Notes: generated from the letters alone by a model not told the origin. A stretch of 32,983 nucleotides of DNA from Gammaproteobacteria bacterium (GCA_011321985.1 DROB01000121.1:1-32983); one strand, 5' to 3'; positions 1 to 8,565 are shown, numbered from the stretch's first letter. Translations and numbers: made by a program.

Positions 1-167
1 AGAAACAAACCAAGAATTATGGAGCTCAGTGCCATAATAGTTTTATTTTTATTCTGATAGTCTAACTATAGCTGTTTATGAGAGAATTATTCAAGTCGGG
101 TTAACATCGATGGGGTTTATCAAACGATAGGAAACCATGTATTTGTCTTTGAAAACGAAACCAAAAG

Positions 168-227
168 CTTATTCACCGCAGAGGCACAGTAGACAAAAGA
201 AAACTCTGTATCTCTGTGGTGAATAAG
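168..227. repeat. Inverted copies of a dispersed ACCGCAGAG-type repeat
   Basis: The left arm CTTATTCACCGCAGAGGCAC at 168-187 pairs imperfectly with the right arm at about 203-227, which ends CTCTGTGGTGAATAAG. Related single elements occur at 452-469, 11742-11764 and 19745-19774. Short repeats with this core are widespread in intergenic regions of environmental gammaproteobacteria; that is recalled from general knowledge, not checked. Confidence 0.6.
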
Positions 228-318
228 TTTTTAGTCCGCTAAAGATGACTATCAGCCAGTAGCGGATCTTCCGGGTCGGTTGAAAATATATGATTTGTAC
301 GTTTAATTTAACCTCTGT

Positions 319-381
319 TCGCGGAATAAATTCCGCTCCTACAGGTGAGGCGAACCTGTAGGAGCGGTTTGCAAACCGCGA
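319..381. repeat. Pair of inverted REP-type palindromes (BIME-like)
   Basis: Two 27-base units face each other. The right unit (355-381) reads CCTGTAGGAGCGG then TTTGCAAACCGCGA and contains the palindrome GCGGTTTGCAAACCGC (364-379). The left unit (319-345) is its inverse, with the palindrome GCGGAATAAATTCCGC (321-336), and ends in GGAGC/CTACAGG read on the other strand. A GTAG head followed by a palindrome is the hallmark of REP elements mobilised by RAYT (REP-associated tyrosine) transposases. No RAYT gene is in this window. Confidence 0.8.
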
Positions 382-451
382 TGCCACACTTTTGATCTAA
401 AGACTACTATCGACCATTAATGGACGTTTAAAAAAAGTCAAAAGCAAATTT

Positions 452-469
452 ACCGCAGAGGTACTCTGG
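452..469 (+). repeat. Degenerate ACCGCAGAG dispersed repeat
   Basis: The motif ACCGCAGAGGTACTCTGG matches the core of the elements at 168-227 and 11742-11764. It lies about 50 bases after the palindrome CCATTAATGG (413-422), the same order seen near 11742-11816 on the minus strand. Confidence 0.4.
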
Positions 470-517
470 CAAAGTAACAGCCCGTTCAGATTTGAACTAA
501 TACAATTTAGTATCTTG

Positions 518-1072
518 CTAATGTGTTGATCTAAATCGCTCATTCAGCCGTTCCCAGTCAAACCCTGTGCCCGGATCTTTTTTGCGTCCGGGGGATATAT
601 CGCAGTGACCCGTAATGTTGCCCGAGATCTCAGGGTAAGCCTGTTGCAAGGCTGATATGAGTTGCGCCAGCTGAGCGTATTGTGCCTCTTCAAAAGGATC
701 GGTATCCGTGCCTTCCAGCTCTATACCGATGGAAAAGTCATTACAACGTTCGCGCCCCTGGAAACATGACTGGCCTGCGTGCCAGGCCCGTTCATGGAAA
801 GGGACGAACTGTATGACCTCCCCGGTACGCTTGATCAGGATATGAGAGGAAACCTGCATGGTGTGTATTTCTTCAAAGTAGGGGTGTGCCTCTCTATCCA
901 GTTTGTTCTGGAAGAACTGCTCGATCTCGTCGCTACCGTATTGCCCTGGTGGCAGGCTGATCGAGTGGATGACGATCAGATCAATAACTGTATTTTTCGG
1001 CCGGTTGTCTTTGTTGGGTGAGGGACATTGTGAGGCATTTTCCAGTAGCCCGGTCGATGTGTTTATCTTCAT
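518..1072 (-). CDS. ampD: 1,6-anhydro-N-acetylmuramyl-L-alanine amidase AmpD
   Basis: A cytoplasmic zinc amidase that removes the stem peptide from 1,6-anhydroMurNAc-peptides during peptidoglycan recycling; in many species its loss raises AmpR-dependent beta-lactamase. The 184 residues match the usual AmpD length. The three zinc ligands are visible: His36 in VIHSIS, His156 in GHCDISPGRKKDPG and Asp166 in the same segment. Glu118 in GIELEG and Lys164 sit where the catalytic residues of AmpD are found. There is no signal peptide, which separates it from periplasmic AmiD-type amidases. It is followed downstream by the repeat-rich region and preceded by a lipoprotein gene on the same strand with a 97-base gap, so the two may or may not be cotranscribed. 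Confidence 0.93.
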   Translation of the reverse strand: MKINTSTGLLENASQCPSPNKDNRPKNTVIDLIVIHSISLPPGQYGSDEIEQFFQNKLDREAHPYFEEIHTMQVSSHILIKRTGEVIQFVPFHERAWHAGQSCFQGRERCNDFSIGIELEGTDTDPFEEAQYAQLAQLISALQQAYPEISGNITGHCDISPGRKKDPGTGFDWERLNERFRSTH

Positions 1073-1169
1073 CTGATGATTATAGCTGCTGGTGGATACA
1101 GGTCAAAATTTGAAATATTTTTTCACCGCGCCGCATACACATCCTGTTCCGACATACCTGTAGAAAAAA

Positions 1170-2024
1170 TTACCGGATAGCGGTCGTGCCTGAGATATCT
1201 AATGGCAGTCTATAATTTTTTAATAGATCAAGTCCGGTATCGATCGTAACATTACCTTTGAGCTGATAAGCCACTGGTGATTTATTAACCAGAGCAGTGT
1301 AAGCCGATCTGCCGGCACTGAGCAGGTTAAGTTTTACCGGTATCTCGACGAAGCCCTTGCCCTTTCCGGGGATGTTGCTGCTCCTGGTTACCTTTCCCTG
1401 CCCCCAGTTTTGCTGGTTAACCTCTAACTGGTAATTCAGTTTGCTTATGGTCAGGCCAAAATCATTCGGGTTATCGATCTCCACCAGTGTTACCAGCTCA
1501 GCCGAGGTGAAGCTGATGTTTTTGACTTTGACATCCTTTATCTTTATGTCGGGAATCCTGGGGACGGGTAGTTCTCCCTTCTTGCTGACCGGGATCGCGT
1601 AATTACCTATCACCGGCAGGTTCACATTTAATTGAGAGATCAGCTGGTAGCTGATCTTGTCCTTATTCCATAACTCGCCGGGCAATTTTTTAAGATCATC
1701 AAATTTCAGTGTAATGGGTAGCTGGACAGGGCTGGTAGAATTTGCTTTTACTTTTATGGCCTGCGCCGTGGTACCACTGACCAGCGATTTATCTTCTATT
1801 TTTAAATCATAATCCAGGCCGGCCAGTTTGAGCGAGACCGGATTTTTATTTTCGATGGCAAGATCAAAAACCAGATCGACCTGCTCGAAGTTAATGTTTG
1901 CCAGCCGCATGCTGGTGAACTTTGCTGTGGGTTTTGCTATATCGGCACGCCTGGCTAATTCTGCGCAGCTGATGAGGGACAGTGCGACGAGCAGGAGGAG
2001 TAATTTTTTGACTGAAGGCTTCAT
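1170..2024 (-). CDS. LEA type 2 / WHy-domain lipoprotein
   Basis: A 284-residue predicted lipoprotein. The N-terminus is basic (KPSVKK), then a hydrophobic stretch ends in a lipobox LISC with the lipidated Cys at residue 20. Two similar beta-rich repeats follow at about residues 35-135 and 158-275. Each has the pattern of WHy/LEA-2 domains, for example VDLVFDLAIENKNPVSLKLAGLDYDL in the first and ELVTLVEIDNPNDFGLTISKLNYQL in the second (conserved N-P and the following L-x-Y). Bacterial LEA2 lipoproteins are poorly characterised and have been linked to stress; a specific role cannot be given. The start codon follows no strong ribosome binding site but gives a well-formed signal sequence. Confidence 0.8.
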   Translation of the reverse strand: MKPSVKKLLLLLVALSLISCAELARRADIAKPTAKFTSMRLANINFEQVDLVFDLAIENKNPVSLKLAGLDYDLKIEDKSLVSGTTAQAIKVKANSTSPVQLPITLKFDDLKKLPGELWNKDKISYQLISQLNVNLPVIGNYAIPVSKKGELPVPRIPDIKIKDVKVKNISFTSAELVTLVEIDNPNDFGLTISKLNYQLEVNQQNWGQGKVTRSSNIPGKGKGFVEIPVKLNLLSAGRSAYTALVNKSPVAYQLKGNVTIDTGLDLLKNYRLPLDISGTTAIR

Positions 2025-2242
2025 GTTTTTCGTATGATGGTTAAAGATATGTGGTGTATGTTAGCGGTGAACAGGGGTAATTTCCAGACATAAAATTATC
2101 ACCGTTCAGGTGAAACAATCTGTTACGAAAAATATCAATCATTTATACCGATAAAAATCACTTTCGATAAAATAGTTTTTATATTGAACAAAAAACAAAA
2201 ACTATCGCGTAGAATACCCGGCTTCGAGTTGGTTTCAGAAAG

Positions 2243-4270
2243 ATGTCTTCACAGCCCCAAGCAACAAATAAACCCGGACTTAATCCACAGCAGAAGCAGG
2301 CCGCACGAACCATCAATGGTCCGATGTTGGTGCTGGCGGGTGCGGGTAGCGGTAAGACCCGTGTTATCACAGAAAAGATCGCCTACCTGATCGGTGAATG
2401 CGGGATCTCACCGTCGAGGATCGCAGCGGTAACGTTTACCAATAAATCTGCACAGGAGATGAAGAGCCGTGTCAAAAAACTGATAGGAGGTAAAGCCAGC
2501 CGTGGTCTGCGCGTATCTACCTTTCATCGTCTGGCACTAACCATCTTGCAGAAAGAATATGCAGCACTGGATTACAAATCGGGCTTTTCAGTATTTGCAA
2601 CCGGTGATTGTATTACCGTGTTATCTGAATTGCTCAAGGTGACCGGCGAACGTGGGCTGGACGTGGCTGAATCGGCACACTGGCAGATATCACAGTGGAA
2701 GAATGATGGTGTCATGCCAGATCAGGCGATACTGGTGGCCGAAGATGACAGGCAGCTTGGTATCGCCAGATTATATGGCCAGTACCAACGACAGCTGCAC
2801 GCCTATAATGCCTTCGATCTGGATGACCTTATCCTGCAGACTGCACACCTGTTCAGGACACACGATGATATCCTGCAGCGATGGCAGAACAAGATCCATT
2901 ATCTGCTGGTCGATGAATATCAGGATACCAATGCCATGCAGTATGAGCTGGTTAAAATGCTGGCCGAGAGAAGGCAATGTCTGACCGCGGTCGGCGATGA
3001 TGATCAGTCGATCTATGCCTGGCGTGGTGCGAAGCCGGAAAACCTGGTGCAGTTATCAAAAGACTTTCCGGATCTGAAGATCATCAAGCTGGAACAGAAT
3101 TACCGTTCGACACGGCGTATCCTGAAACTGGCTAACGAGCTGATAAAAAATAATCCTCACGTCTATGAGAAAAAATTGTGGAGTGATCTTGGTATGGGAG
3201 AAGGTGTCCGCCTCATCCAGTGTAATAGCGAAGAAGACGAAGGTGAGCGTGTCTGCATGGAGTTGCAATCACACCGGATTCAGAACCTGACAAAGTTTAA
3301 AGATTACGCGATATTGTACCGTGGTAATTTTCAGGCACGTGTATTTGAGACCTATCTGCGTGGGATGCATATCCCATACGTCGTAAGCGGCGGCATCTCA
3401 TTCTTCGAGCGCACCGAGATAAAAGATATCGTTGCATACCTGAGGTTGCTGGTTAACCCCGATGACGATGCCGCATTCCTGCGCGTTATCAATACCCCCA
3501 GACGCAGCATCGGTGCGGCCACATTAGAGAAACTGGGTAAGTACGCCACCAGACGTGGTGTCAGCATGTTAGCGGCCTGTGGTGAAGTCGGACTGGAAAC
3601 AAGGATATCCAAAACGGCTTATAAGAATCTGACAGTATTTACCGACTGGTTATTGAGGCTGGCACATCGTGCAGAAGATGAAGCAGCAACAGAGATAACA
3701 CGACAACTGCTGGATGATATTCACTATGAACACTGGTTGCACGAGCAGAGCAAGGACAGTGAAACAGCAGAGAGACGCTGGAAAAATGTCATCGAATTGA
3801 TGGACTGGTTAGCCCGTCTGCAGAAAAAAGACTCGGACGCAAGTGTTGCGGAACTGATGGCACAGTTATCGTTGATGGATATATTGCAACGGAACCAGGA
3901 TGAGACGGATCTGGATGCAGTGCAACTGATGACCTTGCACGCGGCAAAAGGCCTGGAATTCCCGCATGTGTTCCTGGTCGGCTTCGAAGAGGAACTTATC
4001 CCGCATGCGACCAGCATCCAGGAAGATAATATCGAAGAAGAGCGTCGTCTGGCTTATGTAGGTATCACCCGTGCAGAAAAGAGTCTGACCATGACCATGG
4101 CGAGAACGAGGAAACGTTATGGAGAAAAGATCATGTGTGAGCCCAGCCGTTTTCTCGAAGAGTTACCCGAAGACGAGATCGACTGGCTGGGGGGTAAAGC
4201 ATCAAAAGAAAAGTCGACACAGAATAAAGGCAAGGCGCATCTGGATGGTTTAAAGGCACTGTTGGGTTAA
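2243..4270 (+). CDS. rep: ATP-dependent DNA helicase Rep
   Basis: A superfamily 1A 3'-5' helicase that works with the replication fork and clears protein roadblocks; UvrD and PcrA are its paralogues. The protein has 675 residues, close to the 673 of E. coli Rep. Motif I is GAGSGKT at residues 33-39, motif II is DEYQDTN from residue 224, followed by VGDDDQSIYAWRG (motif III) with the Rep-like triple Asp. Motif IV EQNYRS and motif V/VI TLHAAKGLEFPHVFL and YVGITRAEK are present. The N-terminus carries about ten residues (MSSQPQATNK) more than E. coli Rep before the conserved LNPQQKQAA; no later in-frame ATG fits. Assignment to Rep rather than UvrD rests on length and on DEYQDTN/GDDDQSIY, and is fairly secure. 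Confidence 0.93.
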   Translation: MSSQPQATNKPGLNPQQKQAARTINGPMLVLAGAGSGKTRVITEKIAYLIGECGISPSRIAAVTFTNKSAQEMKSRVKKLIGGKASRGLRVSTFHRLALTILQKEYAALDYKSGFSVFATGDCITVLSELLKVTGERGLDVAESAHWQISQWKNDGVMPDQAILVAEDDRQLGIARLYGQYQRQLHAYNAFDLDDLILQTAHLFRTHDDILQRWQNKIHYLLVDEYQDTNAMQYELVKMLAERRQCLTAVGDDDQSIYAWRGAKPENLVQLSKDFPDLKIIKLEQNYRSTRRILKLANELIKNNPHVYEKKLWSDLGMGEGVRLIQCNSEEDEGERVCMELQSHRIQNLTKFKDYAILYRGNFQARVFETYLRGMHIPYVVSGGISFFERTEIKDIVAYLRLLVNPDDDAAFLRVINTPRRSIGAATLEKLGKYATRRGVSMLAACGEVGLETRISKTAYKNLTVFTDWLLRLAHRAEDEAATEITRQLLDDIHYEHWLHEQSKDSETAERRWKNVIELMDWLARLQKKDSDASVAELMAQLSLMDILQRNQDETDLDAVQLMTLHAAKGLEFPHVFLVGFEEELIPHATSIQEDNIEEERRLAYVGITRAEKSLTMTMARTRKRYGEKIMCEPSRFLEELPEDEIDWLGGKASKEKSTQNKGKAHLDGLKALLG

Positions 4271-4372
4271 TCGGATGGGAAGATCGGGTAAAGTTAACAA
4301 AAGTTAACACTTCAGGGCTTAAATCAAGGGATTAGATCATGTTTAATGCTCGTCTGCTCTGAATCAAAAGTG

Positions 4373-4378
4373 TATAAT
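4373..4378 (+). promoter_or_regulatory. Possible -10 box upstream of the ompA-like gene
   Basis: A perfect TATAAT lies about 110 bases before the start codon at 4490, directly after TG. No good -35 hexamer is seen at 16-18 bases upstream. A tandem AAGTTAAC repeat (4291-4308) lies further upstream. The assignment is tentative. Confidence 0.35.
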
Positions 4379-4489
4379 CGCGCCACAGTGGCCTTTCCTG
4401 GAGATTACTCGGATTAAGTGAGTGCTCTGAAGAAGGATGTTACATTGACAATTTATAGATATTTATTCAAAAAATAGAGAGATAATTAC

Positions 4490-5137
4490 ATGAAAGTTAA
4501 AATCATAGGTACATTGGTAATGTGTGCTGCATCTATGCAGGTAATGGCAGATAATGCCCCTTATTGGTCTGGCAGCGACGGTAACTATGCTCGTGGCCGT
4601 GATGGTCACTGTGTTCGTACTATCACCTGGACTGCGAAAGATGCGATCGCAGGCTGTGAAGGTGGTAAAACTGCAGCTGCAAAACCAGCACCAGCTGCTA
4701 AACCGGAGCCAGTAGCTAAATCTGAGCCCGTAGCAAAACCTGAGCCTGTTGCCAAAGCGACATCAGCAGCACCTGAATACACTGATCTAAGCCTGGCATC
4801 AGGCGCGTCATTCAAGTTGGGTGGCAGTACACTGAGTGCTGATGGTAAAGCGGCAGTCGCTAATCTGATCTCTAAATTCGATGGTGAAACGATCGACTCT
4901 GTTGTCGTCGAAGGTTATACCGATGACCGGGGTGCAGCCTCATTTAACCAGCAGCTTTCTGAAAAACGTGCCAGTGCCGTCAAAGCCGAGCTTGTTAAAA
5001 ATGGTGTAGATGCAGATAAGATCTCAACAGTAGGTTATGGCGAAGCGAATCCGGTAGCCAGTAACGGTACACGTGAAGGTCGCGCTCAAAACCGCCGTGT
5101 CGTGATCAAGGTTGATGGTAAACGACGTCAGCTATAA
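4490..5137 (+). CDS. OmpA-family peptidoglycan-binding envelope protein
   Basis: A 215-residue exported protein with a Sec signal peptide cleaved probably after VMA (residue 20). The mature N-terminus has YWSGSDGNYARGRDGHCVRT and a second Cys before GGK, suggesting one disulfide. A flexible linker of Ala-Lys-Pro-Glu-Pro-Val repeats (about residues 61-92) joins it to an OmpA-C domain (about 96-212). That domain shows the peptidoglycan contacts expected of the family: GYTDDRGAASFNQQLSEKRA and the C-terminal NRRVVIKV. It has no eight-strand barrel, so it is a small linker-type anchor rather than OmpA itself. The gene stands alone between its own probable promoter and an intrinsic terminator. The start is preceded by AGAGAGAT about eight bases away. 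Confidence 0.88.
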   Translation: MKVKIIGTLVMCAASMQVMADNAPYWSGSDGNYARGRDGHCVRTITWTAKDAIAGCEGGKTAAAKPAPAAKPEPVAKSEPVAKPEPVAKATSAAPEYTDLSLASGASFKLGGSTLSADGKAAVANLISKFDGETIDSVVVEGYTDDRGAASFNQQLSEKRASAVKAELVKNGVDADKISTVGYGEANPVASNGTREGRAQNRRVVIKVDGKRRQL

Positions 5138-5155
5138 GCGATAAGATCGTTCCTG

Positions 5156-5186
5156 AAAAATGCCTTCCTTCTGGAAGGCATTTTTT
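5156..5186 (+). terminator. Intrinsic terminator of the ompA-like gene
   Basis: A perfect eight-base-pair stem TGCCTTCC (5161-5168) / GGAAGGCA (5173-5180) with a TTCT loop is flanked by A5 on the left and T6 on the right, the classic rho-independent form. It begins about 20 bases after the stop codon. The A and T tracts extend the stem, so it may also act on transcripts arriving from the minus-strand side, although the opposite gene ends at 5284. Confidence 0.9.
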
Positions 5187-5283
5187 ATGCGTGGAATAAT
5201 ATTTCAGGATGGTGCAGGAACATTCCATCCACGGGAAGTGGTACGAACTCAACGGAGTGAGATGAGCAGGATGTTATGGCAGG

Positions 5284-7293
5284 TTATAGAGAACCGGAGA
5301 TGGCAGAGTAAAAATCATCGGCAGGTAATATCAGCTGTTCCAGTGGTAAAGGTTTTCCGAACAGGAAGCCCTGAAATTTCTGGCACCCTCTGGATAGTAA
5401 AAAGTCCATTATCTGCTGAGACTCCACGCCTTCAGCGACGATGTCGATGCTCATGTTCCTGGCCATCGCGATGATGGTCTTTATGATAGCTGCATCGTTT
5501 GCATTATTGACGGACTCCAGGACGAAAGATTTGTCGATCTTCAGGATATTGATCGGGAGTTGTTTCAGGTAAGTCAGTGATGAGTAACCTGTGCCAAAGT
5601 CATCGATCGCAAAACTGATACCGATCGATTTTAATATCTTCATCTTCTCGATCGTCTCATCGATATCTTTTAATACCATACCCTCGGTTATTTCCAGCTG
5701 TACATTATCAGGATTTATCGTTGTTTCGGCGATGACCGTTTTTACTTTCTGGATAAAGAGAGGCTCACTGAACTGACGTGGGCTCACATTGATGCAGATC
5801 TTTATGTCATCGTTACCGCTTATTATTTCAGAAAATTGCTGGCATGCTGTTTTTAATACCCACTCACCGATAGGGACGATGAGCCCGCTTTTTTCTGCTA
5901 TCTCGATGAACTCGTTCGGCAGGATCTGTCCTTTATCAGGATGGTTCCAGCGTAATAAAGCTTCATAGCCGATGATGTTTTTCTCATGGTCGACCTGAGG
6001 TTGATAATTTAATTCGAATTCATTATTCGCCAAGGCATGGTGCAGATCCTTTTCGATGGCCCGTCGATTATTGACCACCTGTTGCATTTCCGAGAAGAAT
6101 AAACGCGCGGTATTACGTCCCGCTTCTTTCGCTTCATATAGCGCGACATCGGATTTCTGTATTATGTCATCCGAACTGGTTTCATCGAGCGGAAAAAGTG
6201 ATATCCCTATGCTGACACTGGAATGTATGATGTGCCCGTCGATATCGAAGGCATCCTGAAATAACCGGAGTATCTCTGCCGAAAAATTTTCAGCATTGTC
6301 CGTCGCACTACTCAATTCATCTCCTGCTTCTGATATGAGAATGATAAACTCATCTCCACCGAGACGGGCGACGGTGTCTTCGTCCCTGACACGTTTTTTG
6401 ATACGGTGCGCCACCTGTTTTAATAACTCATCTCCGATGGCATGGCCGAGAGAATCATTGATGGTCTTGAAGTGGTCGAGGTCCAGAAATAATACAGCAC
6501 CGTAATGCTCGTGCCGGCTGGCGCGTTTCATCTCATGATTCAGACGTTCACTTAATAAACGACGGTTGGGTAGATCGGTCAGCATATCGTAGTGGGCCTG
6601 ATAGTGGATCATTTTCTCATCGATCAGCCGTTGATGCCGTATCGTCATCGACTCCCTGATCGTCCGGTTCAGGTTCTTTGATGTGACTATCATCATCACC
6701 GTGAATAACAGGGCCATCACAGCCATGTAGGTGGTTATCACAGAGTCTTCGAGCAGGAAGCGCGTGGTCAGGGGAATCGTCGTAAGCAAGATGAAGGCAA
6801 AAGAGGAAGATTTCAGAGGAGATAATGTCGCTACTGCTCCTGCAGACATACCGGTGAGGACAAAGGCGACAAACACCTGATGTGCCAGGTCGTTCGTGGG
6901 GAATAACCATATGGCGGCACTGCCCCATAATGCGCCCGAAGCGATACTGGTGATGAATGTTATGGTGCACCAGTAATCCGGTATGGCTCGCTCCATACCA
7001 AGCTTTTTAAACTTTCTGGCGATTCCGATGCGGGCCAGTGAAAGGGAATTGGTCGCAAAAAACCACACTAATATGGTTTCATGTGAAATCACATTCCACT
7101 GGATGATGCTGAGGATGGTGCTATTGATCAGCACGGCGGTCAATGTGAGTGCCAGTGAGGAATAGACTGTGCGTATTAAGTCCGAGGAGATATCGGGAAT
7201 ACTGACAGTGTTGTCGCCATCCGCAGCAAGTTCCGATGCCGTAATGTTCGTTTGTGCTCCAATAGTATTCGGAATAGGGTTTATACTGGTCAT
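5284..7293 (-). CDS. Membrane GGDEF-EAL cyclic-di-GMP protein
   Basis: A 669-residue bifunctional-type protein. After about 40 soluble residues, residues 42-205 form roughly six or seven hydrophobic helices making a membrane sensor of no family I can name. The GGDEF domain follows (about 232-400): GGDEF at 312-316 is intact, and RDED at 303-306 fits the RxxD inhibitory site. The EAL domain (about 412-655) has EAL at 444-446, Asn502 in INVSPRQF, Glu in LEITEG, DDFGTG from 564, Lys585 in LKIDKSF, EGVES at 621 and QGFLFG at 641. All metal and catalytic positions are therefore present, so both synthesis and hydrolysis of c-di-GMP are possible. It diverges from a stand-alone EAL gene. Signal and output are unknown. 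Confidence 0.92.
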   Translation of the reverse strand: MTSINPIPNTIGAQTNITASELAADGDNTVSIPDISSDLIRTVYSSLALTLTAVLINSTILSIIQWNVISHETILVWFFATNSLSLARIGIARKFKKLGMERAIPDYWCTITFITSIASGALWGSAAIWLFPTNDLAHQVFVAFVLTGMSAGAVATLSPLKSSSFAFILLTTIPLTTRFLLEDSVITTYMAVMALLFTVMMIVTSKNLNRTIRESMTIRHQRLIDEKMIHYQAHYDMLTDLPNRRLLSERLNHEMKRASRHEHYGAVLFLDLDHFKTINDSLGHAIGDELLKQVAHRIKKRVRDEDTVARLGGDEFIILISEAGDELSSATDNAENFSAEILRLFQDAFDIDGHIIHSSVSIGISLFPLDETSSDDIIQKSDVALYEAKEAGRNTARLFFSEMQQVVNNRRAIEKDLHHALANNEFELNYQPQVDHEKNIIGYEALLRWNHPDKGQILPNEFIEIAEKSGLIVPIGEWVLKTACQQFSEIISGNDDIKICINVSPRQFSEPLFIQKVKTVIAETTINPDNVQLEITEGMVLKDIDETIEKMKILKSIGISFAIDDFGTGYSSLTYLKQLPINILKIDKSFVLESVNNANDAAIIKTIIAMARNMSIDIVAEGVESQQIMDFLLSRGCQKFQGFLFGKPLPLEQLILPADDFYSAISGSL

Positions 7294-7640
7294 TATCTGT
7301 AAGGTGTTGAAATTTCAACAAAATTTATTAGCAGGGAGTTAATATTCTTATAGATGATGATTGTGCATACGGCAATCGAATTCCACTGTTTGGATGAACA
7401 ATCTGACCAGGTGTCGCGTTTTTCATCAGATCTACCGTGCATCGGCGCTGTCATGGTTGCCCCATAGCACATCCGGATTTTGATGCAGTACGTGCCCGAT
7501 GCAGGACAGGATGCCTGAATACCACTGGCTGTCGGTATTATTTTTGGAGTCAGAGGTGATTTAAATGCCTTATTGGAGTTGCTCTAAACCACCGAAACAT
7601 GCAATATATGTACTAATTAATCGTGTTTTTTGGGTCACCC
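7294..7640. other. Divergent intergenic region between two c-di-GMP genes
   Basis: This stretch must hold the promoters of the GGDEF-EAL gene (-) and the EAL gene (+). I could not fix -35/-10 boxes with confidence and did not see the conserved core of a GEMM c-di-GMP riboswitch. On the minus strand 7432-7560 reads as a stop-free, protein-like frame without a start codon, possibly a gene remnant (see findings). Confidence 0.5.
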
Positions 7641-8492
7641 ATGAAAAATGACATTATTGCCAAGAAGGGACGCGCCGTTTTGAGAGGGAAGACCAGTTCT
7701 GTAGAGAGTGAAGGTCAGTTTGTTTCCAAGCTGCGAAACGCTATCAACGGTGATGAACTGAGCCTGCATTATCAACCGCGTTTTGATATCGTGCAGGGTA
7801 AAGCCGATGTTCTTGAAGCACTCGTACGCTGGTATGAGCCGGGGGTAGGCCTGTTTCACCCGGAAGTATTTATCGGCCCGGCAGAAGAGAATGGTCTGAT
7901 CTTTTCGCTGGATCTGTGGGTCTTTGAACAATGTTGTAAAGACATGAAACAGCTGCAGGCAACGGTTAACCCGAATGTGAAAATTGCAGTTAATATTTCG
8001 ATCCTGACCTGCGAAAGTATCTATTATGCCCAGAAGATCATCGAGATCAGCGAGAGGCACGGGGTCTCCCTGCTCGACTTCGAGTTTGAGATAACGGAGA
8101 CCAGTCAGATACGTGATATCCGGAAAGTCATCGCCTTTTGTGACACCTTGAAAAGTTATGGTGCAACATTCTGCCTGGATGATTTCGGGACCGGGCAGTC
8201 AGCACTGGTGAACCTGCAGATGTTGCCGGTCAGTACGGTAAAGATCAATCAATGTTTTGTTCAGGGTATCGGACAGTCAGATCGCAGTGAGAGTATCATC
8301 TGTGGTCTGATCAGGCTGGTAAAAGAACTGGGTATGCAGACGGTCGCCGAAGGTATCGAAACGAACGAGCAATACTGGTTCATGCGTGAGGCAGGTTGCG
8401 ATCAACTGCAAGGTTTTCTACTGGGCAGACCATTACGATTTATGCAGCTAAAAACGCAGTCACTAAAAGAACCTGTTATCAAAAACGGGTAG
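7641..8492 (+). CDS. Stand-alone EAL-domain protein (c-di-GMP phosphodiesterase-like)
   Basis: A 283-residue soluble protein that is nearly all EAL domain; no GGDEF, REC or membrane segment precedes it. EAL is at residues 59-61, Asn118 in VNIS, Glu150 in FEITET, the DDFGTG pair at 180-181, Lys201, Glu237 in EGIE and Gln257 in QGFLLG. The usual KID after the DDFGTG motif reads KIN, so Asn203 replaces an Asp that helps metal binding in active enzymes; activity may be low or lost. I chose ATG 7641 over GTG 7623: the GTG would add only six residues (MFFGSP), and neither start has a strong ribosome binding site. It faces the GGDEF-EAL gene across a shared promoter region, so the two probably act in related control. 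Confidence 0.87.
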   Translation: MKNDIIAKKGRAVLRGKTSSVESEGQFVSKLRNAINGDELSLHYQPRFDIVQGKADVLEALVRWYEPGVGLFHPEVFIGPAEENGLIFSLDLWVFEQCCKDMKQLQATVNPNVKIAVNISILTCESIYYAQKIIEISERHGVSLLDFEFEITETSQIRDIRKVIAFCDTLKSYGATFCLDDFGTGQSALVNLQMLPVSTVKINQCFVQGIGQSDRSESIICGLIRLVKELGMQTVAEGIETNEQYWFMREAGCDQLQGFLLGRPLRFMQLKTQSLKEPVIKNG

Positions 8493-8565
8493 GGCGTTTC
8501 TCTCGGGTATTTTCTCTGTCGTCCAGCTACTCCAGTTCACGCTGATCCGTTCAGCGGTTTCACCG

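Larger units (their letters stand above)
1..517. other. Gene-free intergenic region with repeats
   Basis: No open frame here looks like a gene. The region holds an inverted repeat built on the motif ACCGCAGAGGCACAG (about 168-227), a REP-type palindrome pair (319-381), and two diverged copies of a block CTAAAGA..ACTATC..CCA (about 239-266 and 398-424). The second copy is followed by another ACCGCAGAG element (452-469). It looks like a repeat-accumulation site downstream of ampD. I see no convincing promoter or terminator. Confidence 0.6.

Noticed and set aside
4445..4450. TTGACA hexamer close to the ompA-like start, considered as a -35 box.
   Set aside because: No acceptable -10 hexamer occurs 15-18 bases downstream; the TATAAT at 4373 is a better candidate.
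7294..7640. A c-di-GMP riboswitch upstream of the EAL gene.
   Set aside because: The conserved GEMM core elements were not found by eye on either strand.
8541..8555. GCTGA-TCCGT-TCAGC repeat between the EAL gene and feoC, considered as a bidirectional terminator.
   Set aside because: Five-base stem and no adjacent T run.
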